A DNA stretch of 41,075 nt from Dehalococcoides sp. JdFR-54 (GCA_002011475.1 MTNP01000052.1:1-41075); one strand, 5' to 3'; positions 25,117 to 36,303 are shown, counted from the first letter of the stretch. Program-made: numbers and translations. Notes: generated by a model not told the origin, from the sequence alone.

Positions 25117-25766
25117 CCGCCATCCCCTTCAAAGGCTTCCCCCCCAAGATGCAGTTCACCCCCCTGCCCAGCCTCTTTTTCAGCCAGCTCTTGCCCCAGA
25201 TGGCCGATATGGCCGAGCTCAAGGTGGTACTGCACACCTTCTGGCTCCTATATCGGAAGCGGGGCTACCCCCGCTTCGTCACCTATGGCGAGCTGGCCTC
25301 CGACCGGGTGCTGATGTCGGGGCTGGCCGAGCTGGGGGACGCAGCCGAGGCCCTGGCCCGGGGCCTGGCCGGGGCGGTGGCTCGGGGGGTCCTGCTCCAT
25401 CTCCTCCTGGAGGGCGATGGCGGCCGGGAGGACCTGTACTTCATCAACACCCCCTCGGACCAGAGGGCGGTGGCCCTCATACAGAGCGGGCGCCTCTCGG
25501 TGGGCGCCCTGCCCCGGGGGGAAATCCAGGCCCCGGCGGCGGCTCCCGACATCTTCCGCCTTTATGAGGAGAATGTGGGGATGCTCACCCCCCTCATCGC
25601 CGAGGAGCTTCAGCAGGCGGAGAGGGACTATCCCTTTAGCTGGATACAGGATGCCTTCAGGGAAGCGGTGGCCCTGAACAAGCGAAGCTGGCGCTACATC
25701 TCCCGCATCCTGGAGCGCTGGGCCAGCCAAGGCAAGGATGGAGCCAGTGGCGGAGAGCTCAGATAA
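25113..25766 (+). CDS. DnaD-domain replication protein
   Basis: 217 residues. The C-terminal part (about 149-210: IFRLYEENVGMLTPLIAEELQQAERDYPFSWIQDAF..NKRSWRYISRILERW) has the DnaD/phage DnaB-like domain with its Y..N.G.LTP start and helix pattern. The N-terminal half (FTPLPSLFFSQLLPQMADMAELKVVLHTFWLLYRKRGYPRFVTYGEL) resembles a winged helix. In Firmicutes DnaD helps open DNA and load the helicase. GTG at 25113 overlaps dnaB by 4 nt (GTGA), and a loader-like AAA+ gene follows with overlap. The position strongly supports a helicase-loading role. Confidence 0.82.
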   Translation: MTAIPFKGFPPKMQFTPLPSLFFSQLLPQMADMAELKVVLHTFWLLYRKRGYPRFVTYGELASDRVLMSGLAELGDAAEALARGLAGAVARGVLLHLLLEGDGGREDLYFINTPSDQRAVALIQSGRLSVGALPRGEIQAPAAAPDIFRLYEENVGMLTPLIAEELQQAERDYPFSWIQDAFREAVALNKRSWRYISRILERWASQGKDGASGGELR

Positions 25767-27117
25767 GGCCGAAATGGACAGGAGGGCCTGGGCACGGGGC
25801 CGAAGGGAGGCCACCTCGGAGCCGGAGGCCTGTCCCCTGTGCGGCGGGGCCGGCTTTGTCCGGGCCAAGGTGCCGGTGGGCCACCCCGATTTCGGCAAGG
25901 CGCTGCCCTGTCGCTGTACCCTCCAGGCCATGGCCCAAAGCCGCCAAGCCCGCCTGGAGCGCTATGCCAATCTGGGCGCCCTGGCCCGCCTGACCTTCGA
26001 CAACCTCATCCCCCAGGGCCGCAGCCCAGATAGGGCCAATCAAGAGCGGTTTGCCCAGGTGTACAGGGCAGCCCGAGCCTTCGCCGAGGCGCCCCAGGGC
26101 TGGCTGGTGCTCACCGGGCCCAGCGGCTGTGGCAAGACGCATCTGGCCGCGGCCATTGCCAATTACCGCCTGGAGCAGGGACAGCCCGCCTACTTCGTGG
26201 TTGTCCCCGACCTCCTCGACCACCTGCGCTCCACCTTCAGCCCCAACAGCGATGTCAGCTATGATGAGCTCTTCGACAGGGTGAAGGAGGCCCCCCTTCT
26301 CATCCTGGACGACCTGGGCACCCAGTCCAGTACCCCCTGGGCCCAGGAGAAGCTCTTCCAGCTCATCAATCACCGCTACACCGCCCAGCTGCCCACCGTG
26401 GTCACCACCAACCTGCCCCTGGAGGAGCTGGGGGAGAGGCTGCGTACCCGCCTGGGCGACCCCAACCTGAGCCAGGTCTTTTTGGTGGAGGCCAGGGCTA
26501 TGGCCGCCACCGCAGGCTGGGAGGGCCTTGACCTCCTCCACCGCATGACCTTCGACAACTTCGACTGGAAGCGAGTGGGCCTCTCCCCCCAGCAGCGCCA
26601 TAGCCTGGAGGTGGCCTACCACCGGGCCCATGCCTTCGCCCAGGCCCCGGATGGCTGGCTGGTGCTCATGGGGGGGAATGGCTGTGGCAAGACGCATCTG
26701 GCCGCAGCCATTGCCAACTACCGCCTGGGCCAGGGACAACCTGCCCTGTTTATAATCGTCCCCGACCTCCTCGACCACCTGCGCTCCACCTTCAGCCCCC
26801 AGAGCCATACCAGCTATGATGAGCTCTTTGAGACGGTGAAGAAGGCGCCCTTTCTCATCCTGGACGACTTCGGGGAGCAGTTCAGCACCCCTTGGGCCCG
26901 GGAGAAGCTGTACCAGGTGCTCAACTATCGTTACAATGCCCGACTGCCCACCGTGATCACCACCTCCCTGCGCCTGGAAGACATGGAGGCCCGCATCAGC
27001 TCCCGCATCCAGGACCCCCGGGTCAGCTTTGTGTGGACCCTGGATGTCCCCTCCTACAGGGCCGAGCTATCGGGGGCGCCCCCGGTGAGGAGACGCCCGC
27101 CCGGTAGAAGCGGCTAG
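25738..27117 (+). CDS. DnaC/DnaI-like helicase loader with two tandem AAA+ domains
   Basis: 459 residues. An N-terminal zinc-binding region (Cys 32, 35, 58, 60 in CPLCGG and CRC, with VPVGHPDFGK between) is followed by AAA+ domain 1 (about 85-250; Walker A GPSGCGKT 127-134, Walker B LLILDD 187-192) and AAA+ domain 2 (about 270-440; Walker A GGNGCGKT 312-319, Walker B LILDD 373-377). The domains repeat with a 185-residue offset and share long nearly identical DNA stretches, so they arose by internal duplication. Usual loaders have one AAA+ domain. ATG at 25738 overlaps the DnaD gene by 29 nt; ATG at 25774 is an alternative. Probably loads DnaB at replication forks. Confidence 0.85.
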   Translation: MEPVAESSDKAEMDRRAWARGRREATSEPEACPLCGGAGFVRAKVPVGHPDFGKALPCRCTLQAMAQSRQARLERYANLGALARLTFDNLIPQGRSPDRANQERFAQVYRAARAFAEAPQGWLVLTGPSGCGKTHLAAAIANYRLEQGQPAYFVVVPDLLDHLRSTFSPNSDVSYDELFDRVKEAPLLILDDLGTQSSTPWAQEKLFQLINHRYTAQLPTVVTTNLPLEELGERLRTRLGDPNLSQVFLVEARAMAATAGWEGLDLLHRMTFDNFDWKRVGLSPQQRHSLEVAYHRAHAFAQAPDGWLVLMGGNGCGKTHLAAAIANYRLGQGQPALFIIVPDLLDHLRSTFSPQSHTSYDELFETVKKAPFLILDDFGEQFSTPWAREKLYQVLNYRYNARLPTVITTSLRLEDMEARISSRIQDPRVSFVWTLDVPSYRAELSGAPPVRRRPPGRSG

Positions 27118-27143
27118 ACCCCCTTGCACAGGGGGGTCATTTT
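27117..27143 (+). terminator. Terminator of the rplI-dnaB-dnaD-loader operon
   Basis: Stem GACCCCC/GGGGGTC with an 8-nt loop, followed by ATTTT. It begins at the last base of the loader stop codon. The -35 of the next promoter lies in its loop. Confidence 0.72.
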
Positions 27144-27153
27144 CGTGTAGAAT
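27124..27153 (+). promoter_or_regulatory. Promoter of the HNH gene
   Basis: TTGCAC at 27124-27129, an 18-nt spacer, and TAGAAT at 27148-27153. It is nested in the preceding terminator. The leader is about 25 nt, with AAGGGGG before the GTG. Confidence 0.58.
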
Positions 27154-27184
27154 GGGCTGGCTTTATAGAGAAGGGGGCTAAGCC

Positions 27185-27697
27185 GTGGTAAACTCAGCGG
27201 TCCTGGTGCTCAATCAGAACTATGAACCCCTGAACGTGTGCCCGGCGCGGCGGGCGGTGGTGCTATTGTATCGGGGCAAGGCGGAGCTATTGGAGAATGG
27301 CCGGGGGGAGATCCGCTCCGCCCACCAGGCCTTTCCCTTGCCCTCGGTGATCCGCCTCGTCTACCTGATCAAGCGGAATCGGGCCCAGCGCAGGCTGAGC
27401 CGGCTGGAGGTGTTTAGCCGGGACCGTTTTGTCTGCCAGTACTGTGGGCGACAGACCCGCCAGCTCACCCTGGACCATGTCATCCCCCGCTACCTGGGGG
27501 GACAGCATGTCTGGGAGAACCTGGTCAGCGCCTGCATCCCCTGCAATCACCGCAAGGCAGGTCGCACCCCGGAGCAGGCCAGGATGAGCCTGATTCGGCA
27601 GCCCCGAGCCCCGACGGGGCACGGCTACCTCATCCCCTACCACTACCTACGCCATCACCAGGAATGGCATAAGTATGTCCCCTATCAAGGGGGCTAG
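27185..27697 (+). CDS. HNH endonuclease family protein
   Basis: 170 residues. The N-terminal block VLVLNQNYEPLNVCPARRAVVLLYRGKAELLE is typical of a widespread chromosomal HNH family in Actinobacteria, Cyanobacteria and Chloroflexi. The nuclease core has VFSRDRFVCQYCGRQTRQLTLDHVIPRYLGGQHVWENLVSACIPCNHRKAGRTPEQA, with two CxxC pairs for zinc and the H-N-H residues. The role of this family is not established; it is not beside a methylase or restriction gene, so a restriction function is unlikely. It ends 3 bp from the convergent ricT, the two stops sharing a 13-bp palindrome. Confidence 0.88.
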   Translation: MVNSAVLVLNQNYEPLNVCPARRAVVLLYRGKAELLENGRGEIRSAHQAFPLPSVIRLVYLIKRNRAQRRLSRLEVFSRDRFVCQYCGRQTRQLTLDHVIPRYLGGQHVWENLVSACIPCNHRKAGRTPEQARMSLIRQPRAPTGHGYLIPYHYLRHHQEWHKYVPYQGG

Positions 27698-27700
27698 GGC

Positions 27701-28537
27701 CTAGCGGCGCCGCCTCCTGGCCAATCTCTCCGGCCTGGGCTCCTGCCGGGTCAGCTGGGAGAGGGGGAGTTCCACAGTGGCCTGGCTCTCCAACTGCACC
27801 AGAACCGTCTCCTTGAGGGGATTGCCCCCCACCACCCTGGCCAGGCCCAGAGGCGTGTTGAGCCACTGACCGGGGGAGGGCAGCTTCTCCTTGAGCAGCC
27901 GATATTGCTCGTTTTCATAGGCCAAGCAGCACAGCAGACGGCCGCACACCCCGGAGATCTTCATGGGGTTGAGGGGCAGGTCCTGCTGCTTGGCCATGCG
28001 AATGGAGACGGGGCTGAACTCGGCGAGGCTATGGGCACAGCATAGGGGCCGGCCGCATTTGCCCAGGTCGCCGAGGAGCTTGGCCTCATCCCGAGGCCCC
28101 ACCTGACGCAGCTCCACCCGGGCCTTGAAGATGGCACTGAGCTCCCGCACCAGCTCCCGAAAATCCACCCGGCCCGGGGCGCTGAAGAATACGGTGAGGC
28201 GACTCCTGTCAAAGCTATACTCAGCGGAGAGGAGCTTCATGGGGAGTTTGAATCGGGCCACGGCCTGGCGACACTTCTCCAGGGCCGCCATTTCCTGGGC
28301 AGGCAGCTCCTGAACCTGTTCCAGCTCCTCCGCCTCGGCCCTGCGCACCACCGGCTTCAGGGGCTCAACCAGCTGGTCGGCCTGGACATCCTGGGGGGCA
28401 GTGACCACCCGACCCAACTCCAGCCCCCGGGCTGTGTCCACAATCACGACATCGCCCGGGGCCAGCTCCAGGCCCGAGGGGTCGAAGTGATATATCTTCC
28501 CTGCCCGCTTGAAGCGGATACCGATTATGGTAGGCAT
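27701..28537 (-). CDS. ricT: PSP1-domain protein RicT (YaaT)
   Basis: 278 residues. The PSP1 C-terminal core includes VFFSAPGRVDFRELVRELSAIFKARVELRQVGPRDEAKLLGDLGKCGRPLCC and MKISGVCGRLLCCLAYE. The Cys-rich motifs match the Fe-S ligands of the RicA/F/T (Y) complex, which in Bacillus helps RNase Y process mRNA. The C-terminus ends in a basic RRRRR tail. ATG is 3 nt after the holB stop; it is the last gene of the MBL-lysA-holB-ricT operon, the usual holB-ricT linkage. Confidence 0.92.
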   Translation of the reverse strand: MPTIIGIRFKRAGKIYHFDPSGLELAPGDVVIVDTARGLELGRVVTAPQDVQADQLVEPLKPVVRRAEAEELEQVQELPAQEMAALEKCRQAVARFKLPMKLLSAEYSFDRSRLTVFFSAPGRVDFRELVRELSAIFKARVELRQVGPRDEAKLLGDLGKCGRPLCCAHSLAEFSPVSIRMAKQQDLPLNPMKISGVCGRLLCCLAYENEQYRLLKEKLPSPGQWLNTPLGLARVVGGNPLKETVLVQLESQATVELPLSQLTRQEPRPERLARRRRR

Positions 28538-28540
28538 ATT

Positions 28541-29566
28541 CTAGGGGGTCGCCCCCGCAACCTCACCCCCCTTCCTGGGCAGATTTAGCATGAGCACCTC
28601 CAGCACCAACCTGGGGTTGGCATTGAGTTCCAATTGCCTGCGGGCTGCCTCCAGGCTGTACAGGGCTTTTCTGATCTGAGGCCAGGTATAGACGGCAGCC
28701 TCCTGGGCCAGGGTTGCCGCCTGGTCGAGGTTGGTGATATGCTCAGCGGCCCCTCCCTTGACCAGGAGCAGGTCCTGCCACCAACCCTGGCCCAACTTCA
28801 GCGCCGCCTCCACAGCGGAGCGGTCCCGGTCAAACTGGGCGGCCAGGTGAGCGGCATAGGCGAAGCGCTCCCCGATATCATGGCCCCCCAGACGAAGCCA
28901 GGCATCCAGGCTCCTGTTCCTCTCCTCCAGGATGTCCCCCACCTCTGTGGCGGAGACCGCCCAGCCGGGGCAACCTCGGCTGAGCCGAGCCACCAGCCTG
29001 GCCAGCTCGGGGGCCGTTCCCCTTTGGGCGAGCAAGGCCTGTATAGTGCCTTCGGGGACAGGTGCCAGCTCGATGCGATGGCAGCGGGAGAGGATGGTGG
29101 GGGGCAGCAATTGCTCCTGGCTGGTCAAAAGGGCGAATACCACCCGAGGTGGCGGCTCCTCCAGGGTCTTGAGCAGGCAGTTGGCCGCCTCCTGGGAGAG
29201 CCGCTCAGCAGCCTCGATGATGAACACCTTGGATCGACCCTGAAAGGGGGGCAAGCTGGCCAGGTGCTGGACCTCCCGAATCTGGTCGATGCCTATCTCC
29301 TTTCTGGGCCTGTTGCCATTTTCGGTGAGCAACCCCACCACCAGGACATCGGGGTGCTGAGATGAAGCGATGCGGCCGCAGGCGGGACACTCCTGACAGG
29401 GGGGCACCGTCCCCTCGCAGTTGAGCGCCTGGGCGAAGTTGAGGGCCAGGGTCATCTTGCCCACCTGGGGCGGCCCCACCAGGAGGTAGGCATGGGCCAC
29501 CGCCTGCCGCTCCAGGGCGGCCTGGAGCTGGGCTACTGCCCTGTCTTGTCCCACTATCCTCCACAT
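28541..29566 (-). CDS. holB: DNA polymerase III clamp-loader subunit delta'
   Basis: 341 residues. The AAA+ fold includes IVGQDRAVAQLQAALERQAVAHAYLLVGPPQVGK, the zinc module CQECPACGRIASSQHPD, IREVQHLASLPPFQGRSKVFIIEAAERLSQEAANCLLKTLEEPP and the arginine-finger region ILSRCHRIEL. In the Walker A motif the residue after Lys is Met instead of Thr/Ser (GKMT), so ATP binding may be weak; delta' often does not hydrolyse ATP. ATG at 29566 with GAGG upstream is preferred to a longer reading from 29653, whose N-terminus is atypical and overlaps lysA. It lies 10 nt after lysA. Confidence 0.92.
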   Translation of the reverse strand: MWRIVGQDRAVAQLQAALERQAVAHAYLLVGPPQVGKMTLALNFAQALNCEGTVPPCQECPACGRIASSQHPDVLVVGLLTENGNRPRKEIGIDQIREVQHLASLPPFQGRSKVFIIEAAERLSQEAANCLLKTLEEPPPRVVFALLTSQEQLLPPTILSRCHRIELAPVPEGTIQALLAQRGTAPELARLVARLSRGCPGWAVSATEVGDILEERNRSLDAWLRLGGHDIGERFAYAAHLAAQFDRDRSAVEAALKLGQGWWQDLLLVKGGAAEHITNLDQAATLAQEAAVYTWPQIRKALYSLEAARRQLELNANPRLVLEVLMLNLPRKGGEVAGATP

Positions 29567-29576
29567 CGTAGCCACC

Positions 29577-30881
29577 TCAGACCAGGTCCTGGGCCATGAG
29601 GTCGTCGTAGCTCTGGCGGCGGCGCACCAGCCTGGCCTGACCCTCCTTGACAAAGATTATAGCTGGCTTAAGGGCGGCATTGTAGTTGCTGGCCATTGCC
29701 GGGCAGTAGGCTCCGGAACAGGGTATGGCTATGATATCCCCGGCGCAAGGCTCAGGCAGCTCGATGTCCTGAATGAGGATGTCCCCCGATTCGCAGAATT
29801 TCCCGGCCACGGTCACCGGGGCTCCCCCCTGGGCCGCCGCCTTGTTGGCCAGCAGGGCTTGATAGCGGGCGCCATAGAGGGCGGGGCGGATGTTATCGGC
29901 CATGCCCCCATCCACCGAGACATAGCGACGCACCCCGGGGATGTCCTTGATGGCCCCCACTCGGTATAGGGCCACCCCAGCCCGGCCCACCACTGAGCGC
30001 CCTGGCTCCACCACCAATTTCCCCACCTGCGGCCCCAGCTTGGAGGTTATGACTTCGGCGTATTGGGCGATGCTGGGCGCTGGCTTATCCAGGGTATATT
30101 GGATGGCGAAGCCGCCGCCGGGGCTGAACTCCTGGAGGCGAAGGCCATGCCTCTGGGCCATCTGGGAGGCAAACTCCAGCATGATGTCCACAGCCTGGGC
30201 GAAGGGCTCCAGCTCGAAGATGGGCGAGCCCAGGTGGCAGTGGAGGCCGATGAGGTTGAGGTGGGCACTGGCCAGGGCCCGGGCCACTGCCTGCTCCGCC
30301 TGGCCAGTGGGGATGGGAAAGCCGAACTTGCTGTCGATGACCCCGGTGGTAGTGAAGCGATGGGTATGGGGGTCTATGCCGGGGGAGAGCCGAAGCAGGA
30401 TATCCTGCCTTATTCCCCTGTCGGCGGCCAGCCGCTCCAGGAGCCCCAGCTCCTGGAGATTGTCCACCACAATGCGGCCGATGCCCCAGTCCAGGGCCTC
30501 GGCGAGCTCTGGCTCCGTCTTGTTGTTGCCGTGGAAGTAGACCCTCTCCCTGGGGAAGTCCACGGAGCGGGCAATGGCCAGCTCCCCGCCGGAGACCACA
30601 TCCAGCCCCAGTCCCTCCTCCTTGAAGAGCTGGGCCAGGGCCCTATTGAGGAAGGCCTTGGCGGCATAGATGATCAGGGTGTTGGGGTAGCGCCCCTCGA
30701 ACTGGCTGCGAAACTCCCGGCACTGCCCCCGCAGGGTGAGCTCGTCGAAGAGGTACAGGGGCGTGTCGAAACGCTCCGCCAGCTCCACCACATCGCAGCC
30801 ACCGATGTAAAGGCGGTCTCCCTTCACCGTGGCGGTTATGGGGAACAGGGAAAGGACGGCTATCCTGTCTGCGGGTGTCAT
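29577..30881 (-). CDS. lysA: Diaminopimelate decarboxylase
   Basis: A 434-residue PLP enzyme for the last step of lysine synthesis. The PLP-lysine is K75 in YAAKAF. Other landmarks: GLGLDVVSGGELAIA, HGNNKTEPEL, GLHCHLGSPI, SPGGGFAIQY, VVEPGRSVVGRAG, SVDGGMADNIRPALY and GKFCESGDIL, the last being the active-site Cys donated across the dimer. It fits LysA better than ornithine decarboxylase, judged by CESGD and the dimer motif. Its start overlaps the stop of the upstream metallo-beta-lactamase gene by 4 nt. Confidence 0.94.
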   Translation of the reverse strand: MTPADRIAVLSLFPITATVKGDRLYIGGCDVVELAERFDTPLYLFDELTLRGQCREFRSQFEGRYPNTLIIYAAKAFLNRALAQLFKEEGLGLDVVSGGELAIARSVDFPRERVYFHGNNKTEPELAEALDWGIGRIVVDNLQELGLLERLAADRGIRQDILLRLSPGIDPHTHRFTTTGVIDSKFGFPIPTGQAEQAVARALASAHLNLIGLHCHLGSPIFELEPFAQAVDIMLEFASQMAQRHGLRLQEFSPGGGFAIQYTLDKPAPSIAQYAEVITSKLGPQVGKLVVEPGRSVVGRAGVALYRVGAIKDIPGVRRYVSVDGGMADNIRPALYGARYQALLANKAAAQGGAPVTVAGKFCESGDILIQDIELPEPCAGDIIAIPCSGAYCPAMASNYNAALKPAIIFVKEGQARLVRRRQSYDDLMAQDLV

Positions 30882-31663
30882 CCTTCACCTTTGAGCCGGG
30901 CCAGCTTGCCCTCACGCTCCAGCTTGATGAGATGGGCTTGCACCTGGCCCTGGGCCCAGGAGGCCAGGCAAGGCTCCAGCTCGGGGTAGAGGTGGGGCAC
31001 CATCTCCTCGGCGGTGCCTTGGCCCCGACGAAGGCAATCCAGCACCTGGGCCTCCCGCTCCCGGCGGTGCTGGAGGAGCTCCTCGATCTTGCGCCGGGGC
31101 TGCCTGATCGCGGGGCCATGCCCCGGCAGTATCATCGTGATGGGATAGTCCAGGAGCCTTTCCAACGACTCCATATAGCATCCCATATCCCCCTCGGGGG
31201 GCAGGATCACAGTGGTGCCCAAGCCCAGGATGTGGTCGCCGGAGAAGAGGATGCCCCTTTCCTCCAGGAAAAAGCAGAGATGTCCCGGGCTGTGGCCGGG
31301 GGTGTGGATGGCCAACAGTTGCAATCCGCCCAGGTCTAGGCTCTGGCCGCCGTGGAGGCAGATTGCGCCCGGGGGAGAGGCCTCCTCGGGATGGGCCGCC
31401 AGTCGGGCCCCTGTAGCTTGGCACAATAAATCAGCCCCGCCGGCGTGGTCGGGGTGAGCGTGGGTGAGTGCCAGATAATCCACCCCGGAAAGGCCTAGCT
31501 GGCGCAACGCCCTCAGCCGGGCCTCCGCCGCCTGGGGCTGGGCATGGCCGGCATCGATGAGGGCTGTCTTTTGGTCCCTAACCAGGTATACATTGGGGGG
31601 AGATAGGCCCATGAAGGGGGCCCTCCCCCAGGGCAGCGCATATACCCCCTTTACTATCTCCAA
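30878..31663 (-). CDS. MBL-fold metallohydrolase (LACTB2-like)
   Basis: 261 residues. The beta-lactamase-like fold has the zinc motif THAHPDH (H68, H70, D72, H73), HTPGHSPGHLCF, FSGDHILG and LPGHGPAI. A C-terminal winged-helix-like extension (about 195-261; RREREAQVLDCLRRGQGTAEEMVPHLYP..AHLIKLEREGKLAR) is typical of LACTB2-type proteins, some of which are single-strand RNA endonucleases. The substrate here is unknown. TTG at 31663 is chosen because GAGGGG lies 5 nt upstream. First gene of the lysA-holB-ricT operon. Confidence 0.88.
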   Translation of the reverse strand: MEIVKGVYALPWGRAPFMGLSPPNVYLVRDQKTALIDAGHAQPQAAEARLRALRQLGLSGVDYLALTHAHPDHAGGADLLCQATGARLAAHPEEASPPGAICLHGGQSLDLGGLQLLAIHTPGHSPGHLCFFLEERGILFSGDHILGLGTTVILPPEGDMGCYMESLERLLDYPITMILPGHGPAIRQPRRKIEELLQHRREREAQVLDCLRRGQGTAEEMVPHLYPELEPCLASWAQGQVQAHLIKLEREGKLARLKGEG

Positions 31664-31718
31664 GGTTTCCCCTCAAATTCACGGTTTGCTTCAAAAGCGG
31701 AACCAGTCCCTCAGGCCA

Positions 31719-31747
31719 ATGTTAGCCCTTTTCCACCTGGGCGTCAA
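31719..31747 (-). promoter_or_regulatory. Promoter of MBL-lysA-holB-ricT operon
   Basis: On the minus strand: TTGACG at 31747-31742, a 17-nt spacer, and TAACAT at 31724-31719. The -35 and spacer coincide with repeat copy f, so that repeat contributes a promoter here. Confidence 0.62.
31729..31743 (+). repeat. Interspersed repeat core (copy f)
   Basis: TTTTCCACCTGGGCG continues TCAATCCCCGGGCC, which matches the flank CTCTCCGGGCCATCGCC of copy d. It lies in the divergent spacer between the MBL gene and thiolase 2. Confidence 0.55.
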
Positions 31748-31758
31748 TCCCCGGGCCG

Positions 31759-31787
31759 TTGACAGCCCCGCCCAGAAATGCCAAACT
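31759..31787 (+). promoter_or_regulatory. Probable promoter of thiolase 2
   Basis: Consensus TTGACA at 31759-31764, a 17-nt spacer, and a weak CAAACT at 31782-31787. A GGAGG ribosome-binding site follows at about 31810, before the ATG at 31822. Confidence 0.45.
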
Positions 31788-31821
31788 AGAGCCGGCAATT
31801 CGCCCGTCAAGGAGGTAGCAG

Positions 31822-32985
31822 ATGAGAGAAGTAGCTGTGGTCGGGGTGGGGATGACCAAATTCGGCAGGTCGGAGAAGACCATCCTGGAGATGTTCTCCG
31901 AGGCGGCCCTGGAGGCCATCGCCGATTCCAATCTCCAGGTGAAGGACATCCAAGCCCTGTTCTTTGGCACCGTCTATGGGGGCTTTGCCGAGGGCCAGAT
32001 GAACATGGCGTCCTTCGCCGCCCACGCCCTGGGGGCGCACAATATCCCGGCCGTGAGGTATGAGGGCGCCTGTGCCACCGCCTCTGTGGCTATCAGGGAG
32101 GCCTTTATATGGGTGGCCTCCGGCTTTTATGACATCGTCCTGGCCGGCGGCAGCGAGCGCACCCTGGTCATGGACACCTCCTACTCCACCCGCCTCTATG
32201 AAATGGGCTCCCACCACGCCTACGAATGCCCCACCGGCATCACCTTCCCCGGCGTCTTTGCCCTGATGGCCAATCTCTATGCCAGCAAGTATGGCATTGC
32301 CCCGGAGAAGCTCAAGGAGCAGATGGCGCTGGTGGCCATCAAGAACCATCATAACGCCATGTTCAACCCCAAGGCCCAGTTCCATAAGGAGATAACCCTG
32401 GAGGATGTGTATAACAGCCCGATGGTGGCCTCGCCCCTCCAGCTCTACGATTGTTGCCCCTTCACCGATGGGGCAGCGGCGGTGGTACTGGCCCCGGCGG
32501 AAATGGCCCGGAAGCTGGTGGCGAAGCCCATCCGCATCGCCGGCATAGGCCAGGCCTCGGCGGGGCCCCTCTATGCCCAGAAGGACATCACCCGGATCAA
32601 GGCTCGGGAGCTGGCGGCCAAGCAGGCCTATGATATGGCCGGGCTAACCCCAAAGGACATCGACGTGGTGGAGCTCCACGATTGCTTCACCATCGCCGAG
32701 ATCGTGGCCTCGGAGTGCCTGGGCCTCTTCGACTTCGGGGAGGCCAGCGCCGCGGTGGCGCGGGGGGAGACCCAACTGAAGGGCAGAATCCCCATCAACC
32801 CCTCAGGGGGACTGAAGGCCAAAGGGCACCCCATCGGGGCTACCGGGGCGGCCCAGGTCTACGAGATCGTGAAGCAGCTCCGCGGCGAGGCCGGGGAGAG
32901 GCAGGTGGAGGGGGCCAAGGTAGGGCTCACCGACACCTTGGGCGGAGATTTAGCCACCGTGGCCAACATCATTCTGAGGAAGTAG
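31822..32985 (+). CDS. Thiolase-fold acyl-CoA C-acyltransferase, second copy
   Basis: 387 residues, same architecture as the protein at 1420-2589. The nucleophile is C84 in YEGACATASVA; VVELHDCFTIAEIVASECLG and NPSGGLKAKGHPIGATGAAQVYEI are both present. It differs most in the middle (SERTLVMDTSYSTRLYEMGSHHAYECPTG) and ends TDTLGGDLATVANIILRK, so it is a paralogue that may prefer another acyl-CoA. A DUF35 partner starts 2 nt after the stop, as in the first pair. Confidence 0.88.
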   Translation: MREVAVVGVGMTKFGRSEKTILEMFSEAALEAIADSNLQVKDIQALFFGTVYGGFAEGQMNMASFAAHALGAHNIPAVRYEGACATASVAIREAFIWVASGFYDIVLAGGSERTLVMDTSYSTRLYEMGSHHAYECPTGITFPGVFALMANLYASKYGIAPEKLKEQMALVAIKNHHNAMFNPKAQFHKEITLEDVYNSPMVASPLQLYDCCPFTDGAAAVVLAPAEMARKLVAKPIRIAGIGQASAGPLYAQKDITRIKARELAAKQAYDMAGLTPKDIDVVELHDCFTIAEIVASECLGLFDFGEASAAVARGETQLKGRIPINPSGGLKAKGHPIGATGAAQVYEIVKQLRGEAGERQVEGAKVGLTDTLGGDLATVANIILRK

Positions 32986-32987
32986 CC

Positions 32988-33392
32988 ATGGAATTGAAAC
33001 TGACCACCAAGGAATTCCTGGAGGCCCTGCGCCAGGATAAGCTCCTGGGGCTGCGCTGTCGGGCTTGCGGCGCCGTCCACACCCCACCCGCCGCTATCTG
33101 CCCGGAGTGCGACAGCCTGGATATGGACATTGTTGAGCTCAGCGGCCGGGGCAAAATACGCACCTATACCGTGATCTGGACCGCCCCAGAGGGATTTCAG
33201 CCCCCTTACATCGTGAGCTTGGTAGAGCTGGACGAAGGCCCCTGGCTCATGGGCAATATCCTGGGCGTTGACCCCAACACGGCCGATATGAGCCTTATCG
33301 GCCGCCGGGTCAAGCTGGGCCACCGGGTTCTCCCCGGGGACAGGTATTCTGCCGGCGAGAAGGTGGCCATAACCTTCGCCACGGAAGACTAG
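32988..33392 (+). CDS. Zn-ribbon/OB-fold protein (DUF35 family), second copy
   Basis: 134 residues. An N-terminal helix (TTKEFLEALRQDKLLGLRC) leads into a zinc ribbon (CRACG..CPECDS), then an OB-fold (VELSGRGKIRTYTVIWTAPEGFQPPYIVSLVELDEGPWLMGNILG). It keeps the leading helix that the copy at 2591-2938 lacks. The ATG right after the thiolase stop is preferred; longer frames upstream overlap the thiolase gene and show no family sequence. Probably forms a complex with thiolase 2. Confidence 0.87.
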   Translation: MELKLTTKEFLEALRQDKLLGLRCRACGAVHTPPAAICPECDSLDMDIVELSGRGKIRTYTVIWTAPEGFQPPYIVSLVELDEGPWLMGNILGVDPNTADMSLIGRRVKLGHRVLPGDRYSAGEKVAITFATED

Positions 33393-33411
33393 CTTTTCAG
33401 GACAAGGGCCT

Positions 33412-36289
<2,878 letters not shown>

Positions 36290-36303
36290 GAAGGGGGAAA
36301 TAG

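Noticed and set aside
25759-26808. 349-codon minus-strand open frame opposite the loader gene
   Set aside because: Repeats itself only because the sense gene has duplicated domains; no protein family signal.
27185-27697. HNH protein as part of a restriction or homing system
   Set aside because: No methylase, specificity subunit, intron or intein nearby; the N-terminal block matches a common chromosomal family.
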